Shown here: positions 1 through 8,323 of the stretch, piece by piece | Numbering within the stretch: the first letter of the stretch is position 1 | Layout: every line of letters starts with the position of its first letter | NCBI RefSeq assembly: GCF_036287215.1 | Contig: NZ_CP142860.1 | Location: forward strand, 2,976,001 to 3,040,000 | Length of the DNA: 64,000 nucleotides | DNA from: Caproiciproducens sp. CPB-2 | GTDB taxonomy: Bacteria > Bacillota > Clostridia > Oscillospirales > Acutalibacteraceae | Direction of reading: 5' to 3' | Notes under the pieces: generated by a model | What the model was told of the DNA's origin: nothing | Seen by the model: only the letters and a program-made list of their open reading frames with translations | The model's database searches: none | Translations under genes and position numbers: made by a program

Positions 1-292
1 TTCCGAAGGTGACGATGTCTTTCCATGCCGCCGCGCCGGGCTTGAGCTGCCAGATGCGGCAGCTTTTCAGGATGGCGGGCATGGCGTCCTCCGCAACAGA
101 CGGTGAATGACCGCTGGAGAGCCGCTCGTATACGCCGTCCGTCCAACGAGGCGACAGGCTGTTTTTTGACAGCCAGCGATTCAGCTCATCGTTTTGAAAC
201 ATGGTGTCCACCACGGCAGTATCCCGGTCGATATATCCGGCCGGGTTGCCGTAGTACCAGACGCAGCCGCTTCTCTGTTCAATGCCTGACAC
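1..292 (-). CDS. Partial mobile-element protein, possible YodL-domain start (C-terminus off the window)
   Basis: An open minus-strand frame runs off the left edge. A GTG at 290-292 is the likely start because an AAGGAGG sequence lies eight bases upstream of it; an in-frame GTG at 299-301 overlaps that ribosome binding site and is less likely. About 97 residues are visible. The last part contains CRIWQLKPG, which resembles the opening of YodL-type domains found in proteins of Firmicutes conjugative elements, but too little is present to be sure. It is the last visible gene of the minus-strand run that starts with the methylase gene, 14 bases after the DUF3849 gene. Function unknown. Confidence 0.55.
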   Translation of the reverse strand, partial: MSGIEQRSGCVWYYGNPAGYIDRDTAVVDTMFQNDELNRWLSKNSLSPRWTDGVYERLSSGHSPSVAEDAMPAILKSCRIWQLKPGAAAWKDIVTFG

Positions 293-305
293 GGCATCCA
301 CCTCC

Positions 306-1046
306 TTAGTTCATGGTCATTCCTCCGATCTCAGGCGCTGTCTGCCCGGTCAGCTCCGCCAGCCTTTCCCACGCCCAATCCGGCAGACATTCATCCCGGA
401 GTACGCCGATAAAGTCATGACGGTTCCAACGGGTTTCCTCTCCGTCCCCAAGGCAGGTGCAGCGGACGGAACGGCCAATGTCGTTTGGCCTGCAGCCGAA
501 ACCGTCGTGGGCATACCAGAGCTGATCCTCCGACCTCCAGCATTCCTCCTTCAGAATATCCGGCGAGAGTACCAGCACCTTGCCGGTAAAATCCAGCTTA
601 CTGGTGTCCTGCTCGCAACTCGTACTATCGAACAGACCCAGGTCCTGAACCGCCTCACGGTATTGATTGACGAACTGTTCCAGAAGTTCAGGGCGGACAT
701 CCACGCAGATAGTCTCCGGCTTTTTCTCCCAGCCGAGATCCCGAACAGGAGTCCGCCGCGCCCATGCCATGTTTTCCGGAGAATAGCGGCCGTCAGCGCC
801 ATTGACCAGCAGGGTTGTGACCAGCACCCAGTTGACGCGCTTATATCCGAACTCGGCAAGCACGCTCTGCACGCATCCCGGATTCAGATTCTTGCCATTT
901 AAGTCACGGCTGATGGTTTCTTCGATGACCGCGCGGCAGTCGGCGTTGGCTTTTCTGCTCTCCCGCCACAGCTTTATTTCCTTCTGCCGCCGCGCTTCCT
1001 CGAGAGAGTAGGGGTAGAGACCGGTGTTATTCACCATAGATGACAT
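306..1046 (-). CDS. DUF3849-type mobile-element protein
   Basis: This 246-residue protein opens with YPYSLEEARRQKEIKLWRES followed by a helix with NADCRAVIEETI, the pattern of DUF3849 proteins from Firmicutes integrative and conjugative elements. No catalytic motif or membrane segment is visible and the function of the family is unknown. The ATG at 1044-1046 sits only three bases after GGAGG, so an ATG at 1035-1037 is an alternative start. The gene overlaps the upstream gene by about 20 bases, so the two are probably co-transcribed. The C-terminus, PEIGGMTMN, belongs to the methionine-rich tail motif shared by several proteins of this island. Confidence 0.7.
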   Translation of the reverse strand: MSSMVNNTGLYPYSLEEARRQKEIKLWRESRKANADCRAVIEETISRDLNGKNLNPGCVQSVLAEFGYKRVNWVLVTTLLVNGADGRYSPENMAWARRTPVRDLGWEKKPETICVDVRPELLEQFVNQYREAVQDLGLFDSTSCEQDTSKLDFTGKVLVLSPDILKEECWRSEDQLWYAHDGFGCRPNDIGRSVRCTCLGDGEETRWNRHDFIGVLRDECLPDWAWERLAELTGQTAPEIGGMTMN

Positions 1047-1536
1047 CGTCCTCCATCAGATGTTCCTCCAGTTCGCAGACGCAGACGCCCGCCGTTACCA
1101 GCATCTCGAGCAGGTCGTCGGGGACGTCGGAGATGTCATGCTCATAATTGGCGCGACCTACGAGGATCAGACCCTCGTCCGGGTCGGCGTAAGCCTCCAG
1201 CTTGGCGCTGCGGGGAATATTCAACTCGTCCAGCAGCTCGGGCGGGATCTTGATCTCCTGTTCGCCCTCCAGCGTCTCATTGCAGGCGTCGCAGCCACCG
1301 CAGATGCCGCAGACGTCGGCAAGGTGCGTCGTCAGGGACTCCGCCAGTCCTGAGATTGATTCGATGGCTTCGATCAGTTCATAGGTGGTCATTTTTCCCT
1401 GCAGGACGGCGACGCAGTGCCGGAGCTGGTGCAGCTCCGCGCATTTTGCCTCCGCGATGCCAGAACCCTCCAGAATCGGAGAAGGAATGGTCATGCTGAG
1501 ATCAGTTCTTTTCGTGGTGTTCTGAGTGTTTTTCAT
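1027..1536 (-). CDS. Hypothetical protein with AbrB-like hairpin and cysteine cluster
   Basis: A 169-residue acidic protein. Around residues 85-92 it has a cysteine cluster, CGICGGCDAC, that could bind metal. It is followed by a stretch (IKIPPELLDELNIPRSAKLE) resembling half of an AbrB/MazE swapped-hairpin DNA-binding fold. A GGAGG six bases before the ATG fixes the start. The start overlaps the stop of the upstream methylase gene in an ATGA arrangement, so translation is probably coupled. A role as antitoxin or regulator is possible from the AbrB resemblance, but no toxin partner is recognisable beside it. Function not known. Confidence 0.6.
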   Translation of the reverse strand: MKNTQNTTKRTDLSMTIPSPILEGSGIAEAKCAELHQLRHCVAVLQGKMTTYELIEAIESISGLAESLTTHLADVCGICGGCDACNETLEGEQEIKIPPELLDELNIPRSAKLEAYADPDEGLILVGRANYEHDISDVPDDLLEMLVTAGVCVCELEEHLMEDDVIYGE

Positions 1537-2387
1537 AGTGCATCCTCCGTATAATCATTTTCTGTTTTCTGCCCATAATCGAAAAGGGTCATCTGACTCG
1601 GTTCGCAGCGGGCCCGTTCCCCGAGGTCGTAATTGCCGATGAGCAGCTCCGCGAACTGGCTGTTGGGGTCATATCTCTGCTTGATATTGTTGATGCGGGT
1701 GGTGGAGAGGATCTGAATTTCAGGCGCGTCATACAACTCGCGGATGAACTCGTCGTCGTTATAGGAGAGCAGGAACTTGCCCTGTATGCCGAGAAGCAAG
1801 TCCCGGAGACGAACATGGTCTTCTTCGGTGAAACCTGCTTCTCCGACGTTTTTGTAATAGCTTTCAGTGGCGTGATAGGGCGGGTCGCAATAAAAAAAGC
1901 TCACCGGGCGATCATACTGCCGGATGAGCTTCTCAAAATCCTTATTCTCCACCACGACCTTTGCCAGCCGTCGATGTGCCTGCTCGATGAGGGGGAAGTT
2001 TGCCCGCATATCATGGGGCTGACTACCGAAGCTGTCAAGACTGGAGGCGTAACTAAAGCGGATAAGCTGGTAAAACCACGCCGCTTTCTGCACATCGGAC
2101 GCGGGGCTGTCTCGGGCGAGACTATCCCTGACCAGTTCAAAATCTTCTCTGGAATTCAGAACGTATTGGAGCTTTTCCATCAGCTCCCGCGGTTTGTCCC
2201 GCACACAGCGATAGAGGTTGACGAGCAGACCGTTGAAGTCGTTGTAGACCTCGAAATCGTTGCCGGGCGGTTTTGCGAAGAGTATCCAGCCCCCGCCGCC
2301 GAACACCTCGATGTAGCGTTCATAGTACAGCGGGAACATGGGGAGAATTGTGTCGCGCAGGGCTTTTTTCCCGCCGATCCAGCTCAT
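1533..2387 (-). CDS. DNA adenine methyltransferase, Dam/D12 class
   Basis: The 284-residue product is a class D12 N6-adenine DNA methyltransferase. The AdoMet-binding motif I is seen as FGGGG near residue 30. The catalytic motif IV is YCDPPY near residue 168. The N-terminus, SWIGGKK, matches the usual WxGGK opening of the family. Length is typical for M.DpnII/Dam-like enzymes. No restriction endonuclease is adjacent, so it is best read as an orphan methylase of the mobile element, protecting it from host restriction or altering methylation-dependent regulation. The start codon lies just after the stop of the upstream winged-helix gene, and its GGAGGT is about 20 bases away, unusually far. The recognition sequence cannot be read from the protein. 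Confidence 0.9.
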   Translation of the reverse strand: MSWIGGKKALRDTILPMFPLYYERYIEVFGGGGWILFAKPPGNDFEVYNDFNGLLVNLYRCVRDKPRELMEKLQYVLNSREDFELVRDSLARDSPASDVQKAAWFYQLIRFSYASSLDSFGSQPHDMRANFPLIEQAHRRLAKVVVENKDFEKLIRQYDRPVSFFYCDPPYHATESYYKNVGEAGFTEEDHVRLRDLLLGIQGKFLLSYNDDEFIRELYDAPEIQILSTTRINNIKQRYDPNSQFAELLIGNYDLGERARCEPSQMTLFDYGQKTENDYTEDAL

Positions 2388-2395
2388 GAAGCTGT

Positions 2396-2728
2396 TCAGA
2401 GGTCATCACCTCCGCCCATGGGCAGGGAGGTCTGACCGGGATCGAACCGTGTACGCGCTTTTTTCAGCCCGCGGATCGCGCCGCTGATGCCGGCGATGCG
2501 GCTGGACATGTGTCTGATGGTTCGGAGCAGCTCCGCATCTGTTTCCGCGTAAAAATAACCCTTTTCATTACTGCAGATCGGAACACCGTCCCTGCGCAAG
2601 GCATTGATAAGTGCGCGCAGTTCTGCTCCTTTGATGCCAAACGCCATTTCAAGCTCCCGACTGACGGCCGCATATTGCTCGCCGCAATGAAAAATTTCCA
2701 TGTACCCTGCGAGCTCACTTTTGAGCAT
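2396..2728 (-). CDS. Small winged-helix-like protein of the mobile element
   Basis: A 110-residue protein with a GGAGG five bases before the ATG. The first two thirds look like a winged helix-turn-helix: helices around VSRELEMAFGIKGAELRALINAL are followed by a wing around GVPICSNEKGYFYAET. The C-terminal part is a basic helix. Similar small proteins sit next to methylase or replication genes in phages and conjugative elements. It is the gene directly upstream of the Dam-type methylase and is probably in the same transcript. DNA binding is inferred from the fold pattern only. The terminator at 2769-2814 separates it from the gene upstream. Confidence 0.6.
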   Translation of the reverse strand: MLKSELAGYMEIFHCGEQYAAVSRELEMAFGIKGAELRALINALRRDGVPICSNEKGYFYAETDAELLRTIRHMSSRIAGISGAIRGLKKARTRFDPGQTSLPMGGGDDL

Positions 2729-2768
2729 TTTTGCCTCCTTTTCCGGCGCGCTTTTCCGAAAAAGGGCA

Positions 2769-2814
2769 TAAAAAAGCAGGGGCCTTTGTCCCTTTCGGAA
2801 AAACGGCCCCTGCT
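2769..2814 (-). terminator. Intrinsic terminator after the 60-residue ORF
   Basis: A perfect 10-bp stem (2775-2784 with 2805-2814) is followed on the minus strand by a run of T residues. It stands between the small gene at 2830-3012 and the winged-helix gene at 2396-2728, so it ends transcription arriving from upstream on the minus strand. Confidence 0.85.
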
Positions 2815-2829
2815 ATGTAATTACACTAT

Positions 2830-3012
2830 TTACTTATGCGTTTTCTGATATGGTGAATCTGGGTGTTCATAGAATTGGCGTGCCTCCTCAATGGTGACCT
2901 GCTGCGTATTTTGCTTATTACACCAGAGAAGCAGGTCAAGGATGCCCCCATTGCTGCCGTAACGGTCCCCGCGCTTGGAGATGGCGTTAAGATATTCATT
3001 CAACGTTTTCAT
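2830..3012 (-). CDS. Hypothetical 60-residue protein
   Basis: A short minus-strand frame, MKTLNEYLNAISKRGDRYG onwards, preceded by a modest GGAAGAG ribosome binding site. No family is recognised. The composition is soluble and helical with no membrane segment. A strong terminator follows it, which supports it being the end of a transcription unit. It lies in the leftward unit that starts beside the XRE regulator and its operator cluster, so it may be controlled by that regulator. Confidence 0.5.
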   Translation of the reverse strand: MKTLNEYLNAISKRGDRYGSNGGILDLLLWCNKQNTQQVTIEEARQFYEHPDSPYQKTHK

Positions 3013-3066
3013 GGTTCAATTACTCTTCCTTCGGATTGATGCCGCTTACAGAGACGGCAGCAGTCA

Positions 3067-3285
3067 TTATTTTTTCAGGCTTATATCTGTTTCAATGGCG
3101 CTCTCGCTGATGTCCTTCTTGTGTACGATCTGAAATATCTTTTGCGGCTGGGGCGGATTGCCGCCTGCCGCTTTCCACCCGGCAAGAAAGGCGATGCGCA
3201 CCATGGCGAACAGCGCGTTTTCCGCCTGATCGTATTCCCGACGGTCAATGAAATCACTGAACGCCTTTTCAAAATCGTTATTCAT
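3067..3285 (-). CDS. Hypothetical 72-residue mobile-element protein
   Basis: The frame is open from further upstream, but the ATG at 3283-3285 has a GAGGTG nine bases before it and is the better start, giving MNNDFEKAFSDFIDRRE onwards. The longer version would run through the palindrome at 3301-3332, which is more likely an operator. The protein is predicted soluble, with a helix around ENALFAMVRIAFLAGWKAAGG. Small proteins of this look occur in conjugative elements of gut Firmicutes, but no function is known. It is the first gene of the leftward unit facing the XRE regulator. Confidence 0.55.
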   Translation of the reverse strand: MNNDFEKAFSDFIDRREYDQAENALFAMVRIAFLAGWKAAGGNPPQPQKIFQIVHKKDISESAIETDISLKK

Positions 3286-3300
3286 TATTGGATACACCTC

Positions 3301-3415
3301 TGTCGTTAATACGGAATACCGTATTAACGACATGCTACCACACTTTTCTTGCAATGTCTACGGAATTCCGAATGTAATTTTTGCGCGTATAGCAGATAAT
3401 AAATTCGGAATACCG
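3301..3415. promoter_or_regulatory. Operator cluster between divergent genes (three CGGAATWCCG sites)
   Basis: Three copies of the palindromic decamer CGGAAT(A/T)CCG lie at 3312-3321, 3361-3370 and 3406-3415. The first is the centre of a longer perfect inverted repeat with 14-bp arms (3301-3314 and 3319-3332). The sites fill the gap between the leftward gene at 3067-3285 and the rightward XRE gene at 3433. This is the usual arrangement for a repressor that controls both itself and the divergent operon. Binding is inferred. Confidence 0.7.
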
Positions 3416-3432
3416 TAGGTGGAGGTGAAAAC

Positions 3433-3675
3433 ATGGATAACAGCACACTGATCTCGCAGCGCATCTTGGAACTGTGCCGCGAGAGGAATATAACGGTTGG
3501 AAAGTTGTGCAGCACAGCGGGGACCACGGCGTCGACTGTCCATGATATTGTGGCCGGGGTAACGAAGAATCCGCGTGTTTTCACACTTAAAAAGCTATGC
3601 GATGCACTCGGCATTACACTTTCTGAGTTTTTTGATACGCCCGAATTTAATAGCATGGATGTTGAACTGGACTAA
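3433..3675 (+). CDS. XRE-family helix-turn-helix regulator
   Basis: An 80-residue DNA-binding protein consisting of little more than one HTH_3/XRE domain. The helix-turn-helix is seen at ITVGKLCSTAGTTASTVHDI, followed by the family's typical LKKLCDALGITLSEFF. A GGTGGAGGTG ribosome binding site precedes the ATG. It is divergent from the leftward mobile-element genes, and three identical palindromic sites stand just upstream. It is therefore most likely an autoregulated repressor of the element, comparable in position to immunity repressors of phages and conjugative elements. An intrinsic terminator follows directly. Confidence 0.85.
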   Translation: MDNSTLISQRILELCRERNITVGKLCSTAGTTASTVHDIVAGVTKNPRVFTLKKLCDALGITLSEFFDTPEFNSMDVELD

Positions 3676-3703
3676 AGAGCTTGCCGTCAGACGGCTCTTT
3701 TCT
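3674..3703 (+). terminator. Terminator of the XRE regulator gene
   Basis: AAGAGC at 3675-3680 pairs with GCTCTT at 3694-3699, with further pairing inside, and T residues follow. It begins inside the stop codon of the regulator and ends where the convergent gene at 3703 stops, so it may serve both directions. Confidence 0.7.
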
Positions 3704-4695
3704 TATGTCATAGTCATTCCGAAAAAAGTCTGTCCCACCTTTCCAACATAGGCGCTGTCATCGCGGGTCAGCAGGAAACCGCGCCGCTCCAGCAGAGCTG
3801 CGGCATATTCCTCATAGTGAAAGCTGGCCGCAACGGATTCAGGCAGGGCAACGCCCTGCTTTTTTAGCTCCTGCTCCGCATATTCCCGCAGGGAAACGTC
3901 GGGGATGATCTCATAGCGATTTAGGCTTTCGGCGATGTCCAGCGCCTCCGCCAGCGTGCGGCAATCCTCGTACTCCAGCGCGCCGGCGTACAGCTCCATA
4001 AAATTCTGCATGCCCTGGCCACGCTCGTCCAAGACAAAGCCCAGATTTTGCCCGTCGTAGACGAGGTCGGAAGCGCGGTCATACTGCTCCGTCAGGTCGC
4101 CGGCATCCGGCAAAATACACCGTGCCTCCAGCAGCGTGCATTCGTCCACGCCCTTGACACCCAACTCGTCCAGCGTTATTCGCATTTCGTCCGGCCTGCC
4201 ATCGTTTGCGTCCTCATAGTCCGGCAGCCGGAGCCACACGCCGTCGGGACAGCGTTCCGACGCCAGTTTCACCTTTACACTCCAGCCGTCGTCCACGCAA
4301 GCGGCAAGATTTGTGCCGTCGTAGCGGGTTGCGGGTCCCTGATAGGAATACTCTACATAGCAGTTGCCGATAAAAACGCCGGGATGCTCGTCCTCATAAT
4401 TCTTGCCCAGCTGTTCCAGATCAATGTAATCGCCAAGCTCCTGTGGGAGCTGCGCGTCATAATAGAGACAGAACCGTCCCAAGGCCTCATAACTTCCGGC
4501 CGGGTAGCATACCTCGTAATCGGACATGGTCTGAAAAATGTTGATGACATCTCTGGCGTCGCAAGCGGGTTTACCCATCAGAGCCGCGCTGAGAATGAGC
4601 GATTCCTTGACCGATAGCGTTTCCATCCGCTCCCGCAGCCACATCATTTCCTGCGGCGTAGAGGGAAGCCGGTTCAACGCTTCAAATGTTTTCAT
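3703..4695 (-). CDS. ArdA-like antirestriction family protein (paralogue 1)
   Basis: A 330-residue acidic protein. Around residues 95-125 it carries GDYIDLEQLGKNYEDEHPG followed by an aromatic Gly-x-x-Tyr-Val stretch. This matches the block D-h-x-x-h-G-(K/R) ... G-x-F-x-x-x-G-Y-V that characterises ArdA proteins and two neighbouring genes here. ArdA proteins mimic B-form DNA and block type I restriction enzymes; whether this longer relative keeps that activity is inference. The ATG follows the stop of the upstream paralogue directly (TAAATG) with GGAG nine bases before it, so the genes are coupled. The C-terminus ends FFGMTMT, one of the shared tail motifs. Confidence 0.65.
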   Translation of the reverse strand: MKTFEALNRLPSTPQEMMWLRERMETLSVKESLILSAALMGKPACDARDVINIFQTMSDYEVCYPAGSYEALGRFCLYYDAQLPQELGDYIDLEQLGKNYEDEHPGVFIGNCYVEYSYQGPATRYDGTNLAACVDDGWSVKVKLASERCPDGVWLRLPDYEDANDGRPDEMRITLDELGVKGVDECTLLEARCILPDAGDLTEQYDRASDLVYDGQNLGFVLDERGQGMQNFMELYAGALEYEDCRTLAEALDIAESLNRYEIIPDVSLREYAEQELKKQGVALPESVAASFHYEEYAAALLERRGFLLTRDDSAYVGKVGQTFFGMTMT

Positions 4696-5811
4696 TTACA
4701 GCATCTCCATTCCGTCCAGAGTTGGTTCTTCAAAGGGTGCCAGTATGGGCCGAAAATCGTCACGTGCCATGTGCCCGTAGGGCGTAATGACGGCGTTGTC
4801 ACGCTCCAACAGATCCCGACCGTATGCGGGCAGGTTCACATACTGCTGAAGCCGTTCCATATCGTTGTCACCGGCGATAAAGTTCAGTTCTGAAAGTGCG
4901 GCATCCTCCGGGCTGGAGATTTTGGCGTCCAGCATGTAATGATCCAGATTGTCCAGCAGAGCGACAGAGCTTTGTAGGCTATTGCATTTCGTTGCGGCCA
5001 GCACCGCCTTATAGCGGAGCATCTCTCTGTCCGTCATGCCGGACAGCCGCCCGGCGAATTCATTGACGACTGCAATGCTGCCGGATGCCTCGATTGACCC
5101 CATCAGCTGCGGAATCCGGCAGTCCAGACAGCGGCACAGCGTCGTATCGGGCAGCTTTGCCTGCGGCAATTTGAGCATACTGCCATCCTCCGACTCCAGC
5201 AGGATCTGATAGTCCGGCTGGTTGGGCGTGAGGTCAAGCGCGAAAAACGCCTCGTTCAGCTCTGTGTGCTGCACCACATAGCCCTTTTCCGTGAAAACGC
5301 CGCCCTCACCAATGCGGGCCTCCCGTCCAATCTTTTCAAAATCCAGCAGCTCGAACACCTTGTCCGGGAGCTGCTCCACCTCCGGCACAAAGCCGTTCTT
5401 GGCATAGAATCTGCCAAGCTGGGCGTCGTTCAGCGCATCCGCCACATGACAGCAGTCCGTGCTGTAGGCAAGGTCGATGAGCCGCAATATGGGAATGAGC
5501 CCCTGCTTTTTATTGACCTCCATCTGCACAAGGCCCTTGAAGGAAACCTGCTGCCGCTCGTCCAGCTCCGAGAGCTTCTGCGCCAGGGCGTTGAGCTCGT
5601 AGAGACCGGCGTTCCCAGAGAGCAGCGGTGCCAGATCCTCGAAATCATAGTATTCATTGATCTGCAGATAGGGCGCTTCGCCCTCGTCCAGCCGCAGCTT
5701 GTCCAGCGCGTCCAGCAGCTCATAGGGCGAAGCGGGCAGATCCAGATCCGCATACGCCTCGCTATACGGCGTGTTGGTTCTGGCAAGGTACACATTAAGA
5801 ATTTTACGCAA
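4696..5811 (-). CDS. ArdA-like antirestriction family protein (paralogue 2)
   Basis: A 371-residue acidic protein starting at a TTG codon with GGAGG eight bases upstream; the start overlaps the stop of the previous gene by eight bases. It contains FEKIGREARIGEGGVFTEKG followed by YVVQ, the clearest copy here of the ArdA signature. A second region is rich in Asp, Glu and Leu, as expected for a DNA mimic. Its organisation parallels the genes at 3703-4695 and 8860-10041, so the three look like diverged duplicates. The C-terminus, EEPTLDGMEML, is a variant of the shared methionine-rich tail. Antirestriction activity is inferred. Confidence 0.65.
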   Translation of the reverse strand: MRKILNVYLARTNTPYSEAYADLDLPASPYELLDALDKLRLDEGEAPYLQINEYYDFEDLAPLLSGNAGLYELNALAQKLSELDERQQVSFKGLVQMEVNKKQGLIPILRLIDLAYSTDCCHVADALNDAQLGRFYAKNGFVPEVEQLPDKVFELLDFEKIGREARIGEGGVFTEKGYVVQHTELNEAFFALDLTPNQPDYQILLESEDGSMLKLPQAKLPDTTLCRCLDCRIPQLMGSIEASGSIAVVNEFAGRLSGMTDREMLRYKAVLAATKCNSLQSSVALLDNLDHYMLDAKISSPEDAALSELNFIAGDNDMERLQQYVNLPAYGRDLLERDNAVITPYGHMARDDFRPILAPFEEPTLDGMEML

Positions 5812-6787
5812 GGGTCATTCCTCCCATCTTCGGTTCTTCCGGTTCATAGGCTTTCGGGTCCGCGCCGGGGACTGACCAGCCTGCCATGCTGCCGCACTCC
5901 ATAGCCTGCCGCTGGGCCGCCGTCACGCCGAGGCGTTCGTTGTTGTAGTCGGCCAGTTCCTTATTTTTCTCTCTGCTGTCAGTGCTCCAGTCGCTTTTGT
6001 AGTAGCCGCTCTCACCGCGCTTGATGCAGATGAGAGCGCCGGTGTCGGGCAGCGTGGAGAAGCACAGCTCCGGCAGCCCTTCCGCCAGTTTTGGGACGAA
6101 GCATTCCTGCTCGGTTCGGATGTTCCAGCTGCCCTCGCTGCTCCAGAAATGGGCGTAGAGCTCGCGGTCGCCGACTTTGATTTCTCTTTGCTCAAAGCCC
6201 TCGCCGAAGCCATCGCTGGCCTGCCCAGAGATGTACTCCTTCAGCGTGTACAGCTCCTTCGGCGTCAGCTCGCCGGTCACCTGACATTCCGCCACACCCC
6301 AGAGACTGCCGTCCCGCACCTCGGCGGTGAAATCACAGGACTTGACCTTCTGCTCCACGCTGTCGTTTTTATCGTAATAGTGCATGAGGCCGCGTTCCGT
6401 TTCGGTGGACAGCCGCTCCCGCATCAGCGCGGCGACAATGTGGTCCACATAGCCTGCCGCCGTGTGGTTGTCCAGCTCCGTGGGTTCGTCCTCGGTGTCG
6501 CCCCATTCATTTTTCTCGTAGCAATCCACGGTCATGGGCATATACAGCTTGAGGAGATGCGTTTCGGGCGGCAGGACGGTGAAGCTGTCCTCGCCGATGA
6601 CCAGCCCAAGGCTGCTGCCGTTGTCCCACTTCACATGGAATGTTCCGACGTCGTCAATGCAGTCCAGCGTCCCCATCGTCCCCGGCTCCATGGGGTGGTA
6701 CGGGTCTTTCATTTCCCGAAGTTTAATGCGGCTGCCTACGGGGAACTGATCCCGCAGGAATGACAGCCATTCATTCGAAATCGCCAT
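5804..6787 (-). CDS. DUF4314-domain mobile-element protein
   Basis: The frame opens further up, but the ATG at 6785-6787 has GGAGGT seven bases before it and gives a 327-residue protein, MAISNEWLSFLRDQFP onwards. Residues 15-75 form a small beta domain (VGSRIKLREMKDPYHP, then PGTMGTLDCIDD, then KWDNGSSLGLV), the DUF4314 pattern common in conjugative elements. A second, unnamed domain follows with an acidic character and aromatic residues. No catalytic motif is visible. It lies between the LPD28-like and ArdA-like genes in one tight minus-strand operon. The C-terminus is PEEPKMGGMTLA, matching the shared tail. Confidence 0.75.
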   Translation of the reverse strand: MAISNEWLSFLRDQFPVGSRIKLREMKDPYHPMEPGTMGTLDCIDDVGTFHVKWDNGSSLGLVIGEDSFTVLPPETHLLKLYMPMTVDCYEKNEWGDTEDEPTELDNHTAAGYVDHIVAALMRERLSTETERGLMHYYDKNDSVEQKVKSCDFTAEVRDGSLWGVAECQVTGELTPKELYTLKEYISGQASDGFGEGFEQREIKVGDRELYAHFWSSEGSWNIRTEQECFVPKLAEGLPELCFSTLPDTGALICIKRGESGYYKSDWSTDSREKNKELADYNNERLGVTAAQRQAMECGSMAGWSVPGADPKAYEPEEPKMGGMTLA

Positions 6788-6788
6788 T

Positions 6789-8132
6789 TTACATACCTCC
6801 AAAAGTCATTTCTGAACCGATCGGTTCCAGCCCCGCGATGCTGAGCTGCAATCGCGCGTCCGCTTCCTGTACGGTGCTGTCTGCGGCGAATCGGGGATTG
6901 TCCCGCCAACCCTCGTCCAGATGCGTTTCCCCGTCCTGGGCGATTGCCAGATAGACGGTGGCGACGTCATTCTTAGTGACGCACAGGCGCTTACTGTCGC
7001 AGGCAAGGCCGTTGAAGCGGTCAATTGCCCCGGTGAGGGAATCGGTGTCATGCCGTGTTTCACCCTCGCAGGCGAAGTTCTCCACCACAAACCAGCGGTA
7101 ACTGTGGGGCAGATTCGGATTCTCCGCGTTTTTAAGCGTCTCGCGGCCACGCTGCGTCAGGCCGTAATCCTCCAGCGGACGCGGGTTTTCCTCGCCGAAC
7201 AGATCGTAGAGGATATCGTCCGCGCCTTTTCGGACGGCGGGATCGTCCGTCAGCACCTCGTACTGAAAGCCGGAGGTGGGCTTGTATGGCAGCTCGTCGC
7301 GGATGACCTGCAAAAAGATGGCCGGATCGGTGTAGGCCAGCGTTTCACCGCTGGCAAAGTTGACCTTGCCGATGACGTGCGGCTCCTGCCGCAGCTCCTG
7401 CTGGCGCTTATCAAAGCAGGTCAGGTACGCCTGATAGTCTCCGGGCTTGGGATTGCAGCGCAGGCAGTAGCGGTAGTTCTCGGTTTCCGCCACATAGCCG
7501 TACTGGCCGGAATTCTTGCTTAACTCCCCGCCGTTGTCGTAGCAGTAGTTGGACATGGAGGGCAGGTCCTTCAACACGGTTTTCCGGAATTCATCCACCA
7601 CGCCATTCAGCTCCACTTTGAACTCCGGGGAGTTTAACGCCTCGTCGCCGCGCGGCCACCAGGTGTGCCAGAATTCTTTGCCGCCATGGCCAAAATCCAT
7701 TCGGACATGGCCAATACAGCCCAGCTCTGCGTCCTTCTCCGGCGTCATGGCATAAAAAAGGCCCGCCTCTGATACAGAAGCGGGTCGAAGCTTGAATGTT
7801 TGATTGTCCGCCGGGTAAGGGATATCATGTTCCTCACAGAACGCCTGAAAGGTCAGGTGCTCGTCAAGGAAATCCAGACTGTTTCCCAGTCGCAGGAAGC
7901 CCTCGCCGGGGATGTTGATTTTTTCATGGGTCAGGACGGAGCCGGCGTGGTTAATCACCACATACGGCTCAATGGTGACCGGCTCGCCCGGTTCGTCGTC
8001 GCTGCCGCGCAGGTCGTAGCAGTACCAGCCGTCCGGGACGCTGTTAGTCTGAATGCGGGCGCTGGTAAACAGCGCAGGTTTACCGAACAGCTCAATGTGT
8101 TCGTATTCTTCTTTTCTGGCATTTACGCGCAT
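6789..8132 (-). CDS. LPD28-like large polyvalent-protein-associated domain protein
   Basis: The best start is the ATG at 8130-8132, nine bases after GGAG; the ATG nine bases earlier touches the ribosome binding site. The 447-residue product opens with a domain containing ELFGKPALFTSARI, then VPDGWYCYDLRGSDDEPG and VVINHAGSVLT, which I recognise as LPD28, a domain of large polyvalent proteins of conjugative elements. A second region (HVRMDFGHGGKEFWHTWWP onwards) and a C-terminal region (YRWFVVENF onwards) are conserved-looking but unnamed to me. These domains are thought to act in the recipient or in defence evasion. The tail is SEMTFGGM. It heads the operon ending at 3703. Confidence 0.65.
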   Translation of the reverse strand: MRVNARKEEYEHIELFGKPALFTSARIQTNSVPDGWYCYDLRGSDDEPGEPVTIEPYVVINHAGSVLTHEKINIPGEGFLRLGNSLDFLDEHLTFQAFCEEHDIPYPADNQTFKLRPASVSEAGLFYAMTPEKDAELGCIGHVRMDFGHGGKEFWHTWWPRGDEALNSPEFKVELNGVVDEFRKTVLKDLPSMSNYCYDNGGELSKNSGQYGYVAETENYRYCLRCNPKPGDYQAYLTCFDKRQQELRQEPHVIGKVNFASGETLAYTDPAIFLQVIRDELPYKPTSGFQYEVLTDDPAVRKGADDILYDLFGEENPRPLEDYGLTQRGRETLKNAENPNLPHSYRWFVVENFACEGETRHDTDSLTGAIDRFNGLACDSKRLCVTKNDVATVYLAIAQDGETHLDEGWRDNPRFAADSTVQEADARLQLSIAGLEPIGSEMTFGGM

Positions 8133-8323
8133 AGACTTCATCTCCTTGTATGTTTTTTATAGCTATACAACATACCACAGTGTGGCGGCGATAGCTATTG
8201 TTTCTTGCGTGGGGAGGGCTCAGATGTTATACTGAACCCACAGACTTATCGGGATTTGATGAACAGAAAGTTGAATGTTATAGGTATAGTACCGACTACT
8301 TACTAAAATTGGAGATGATACCA

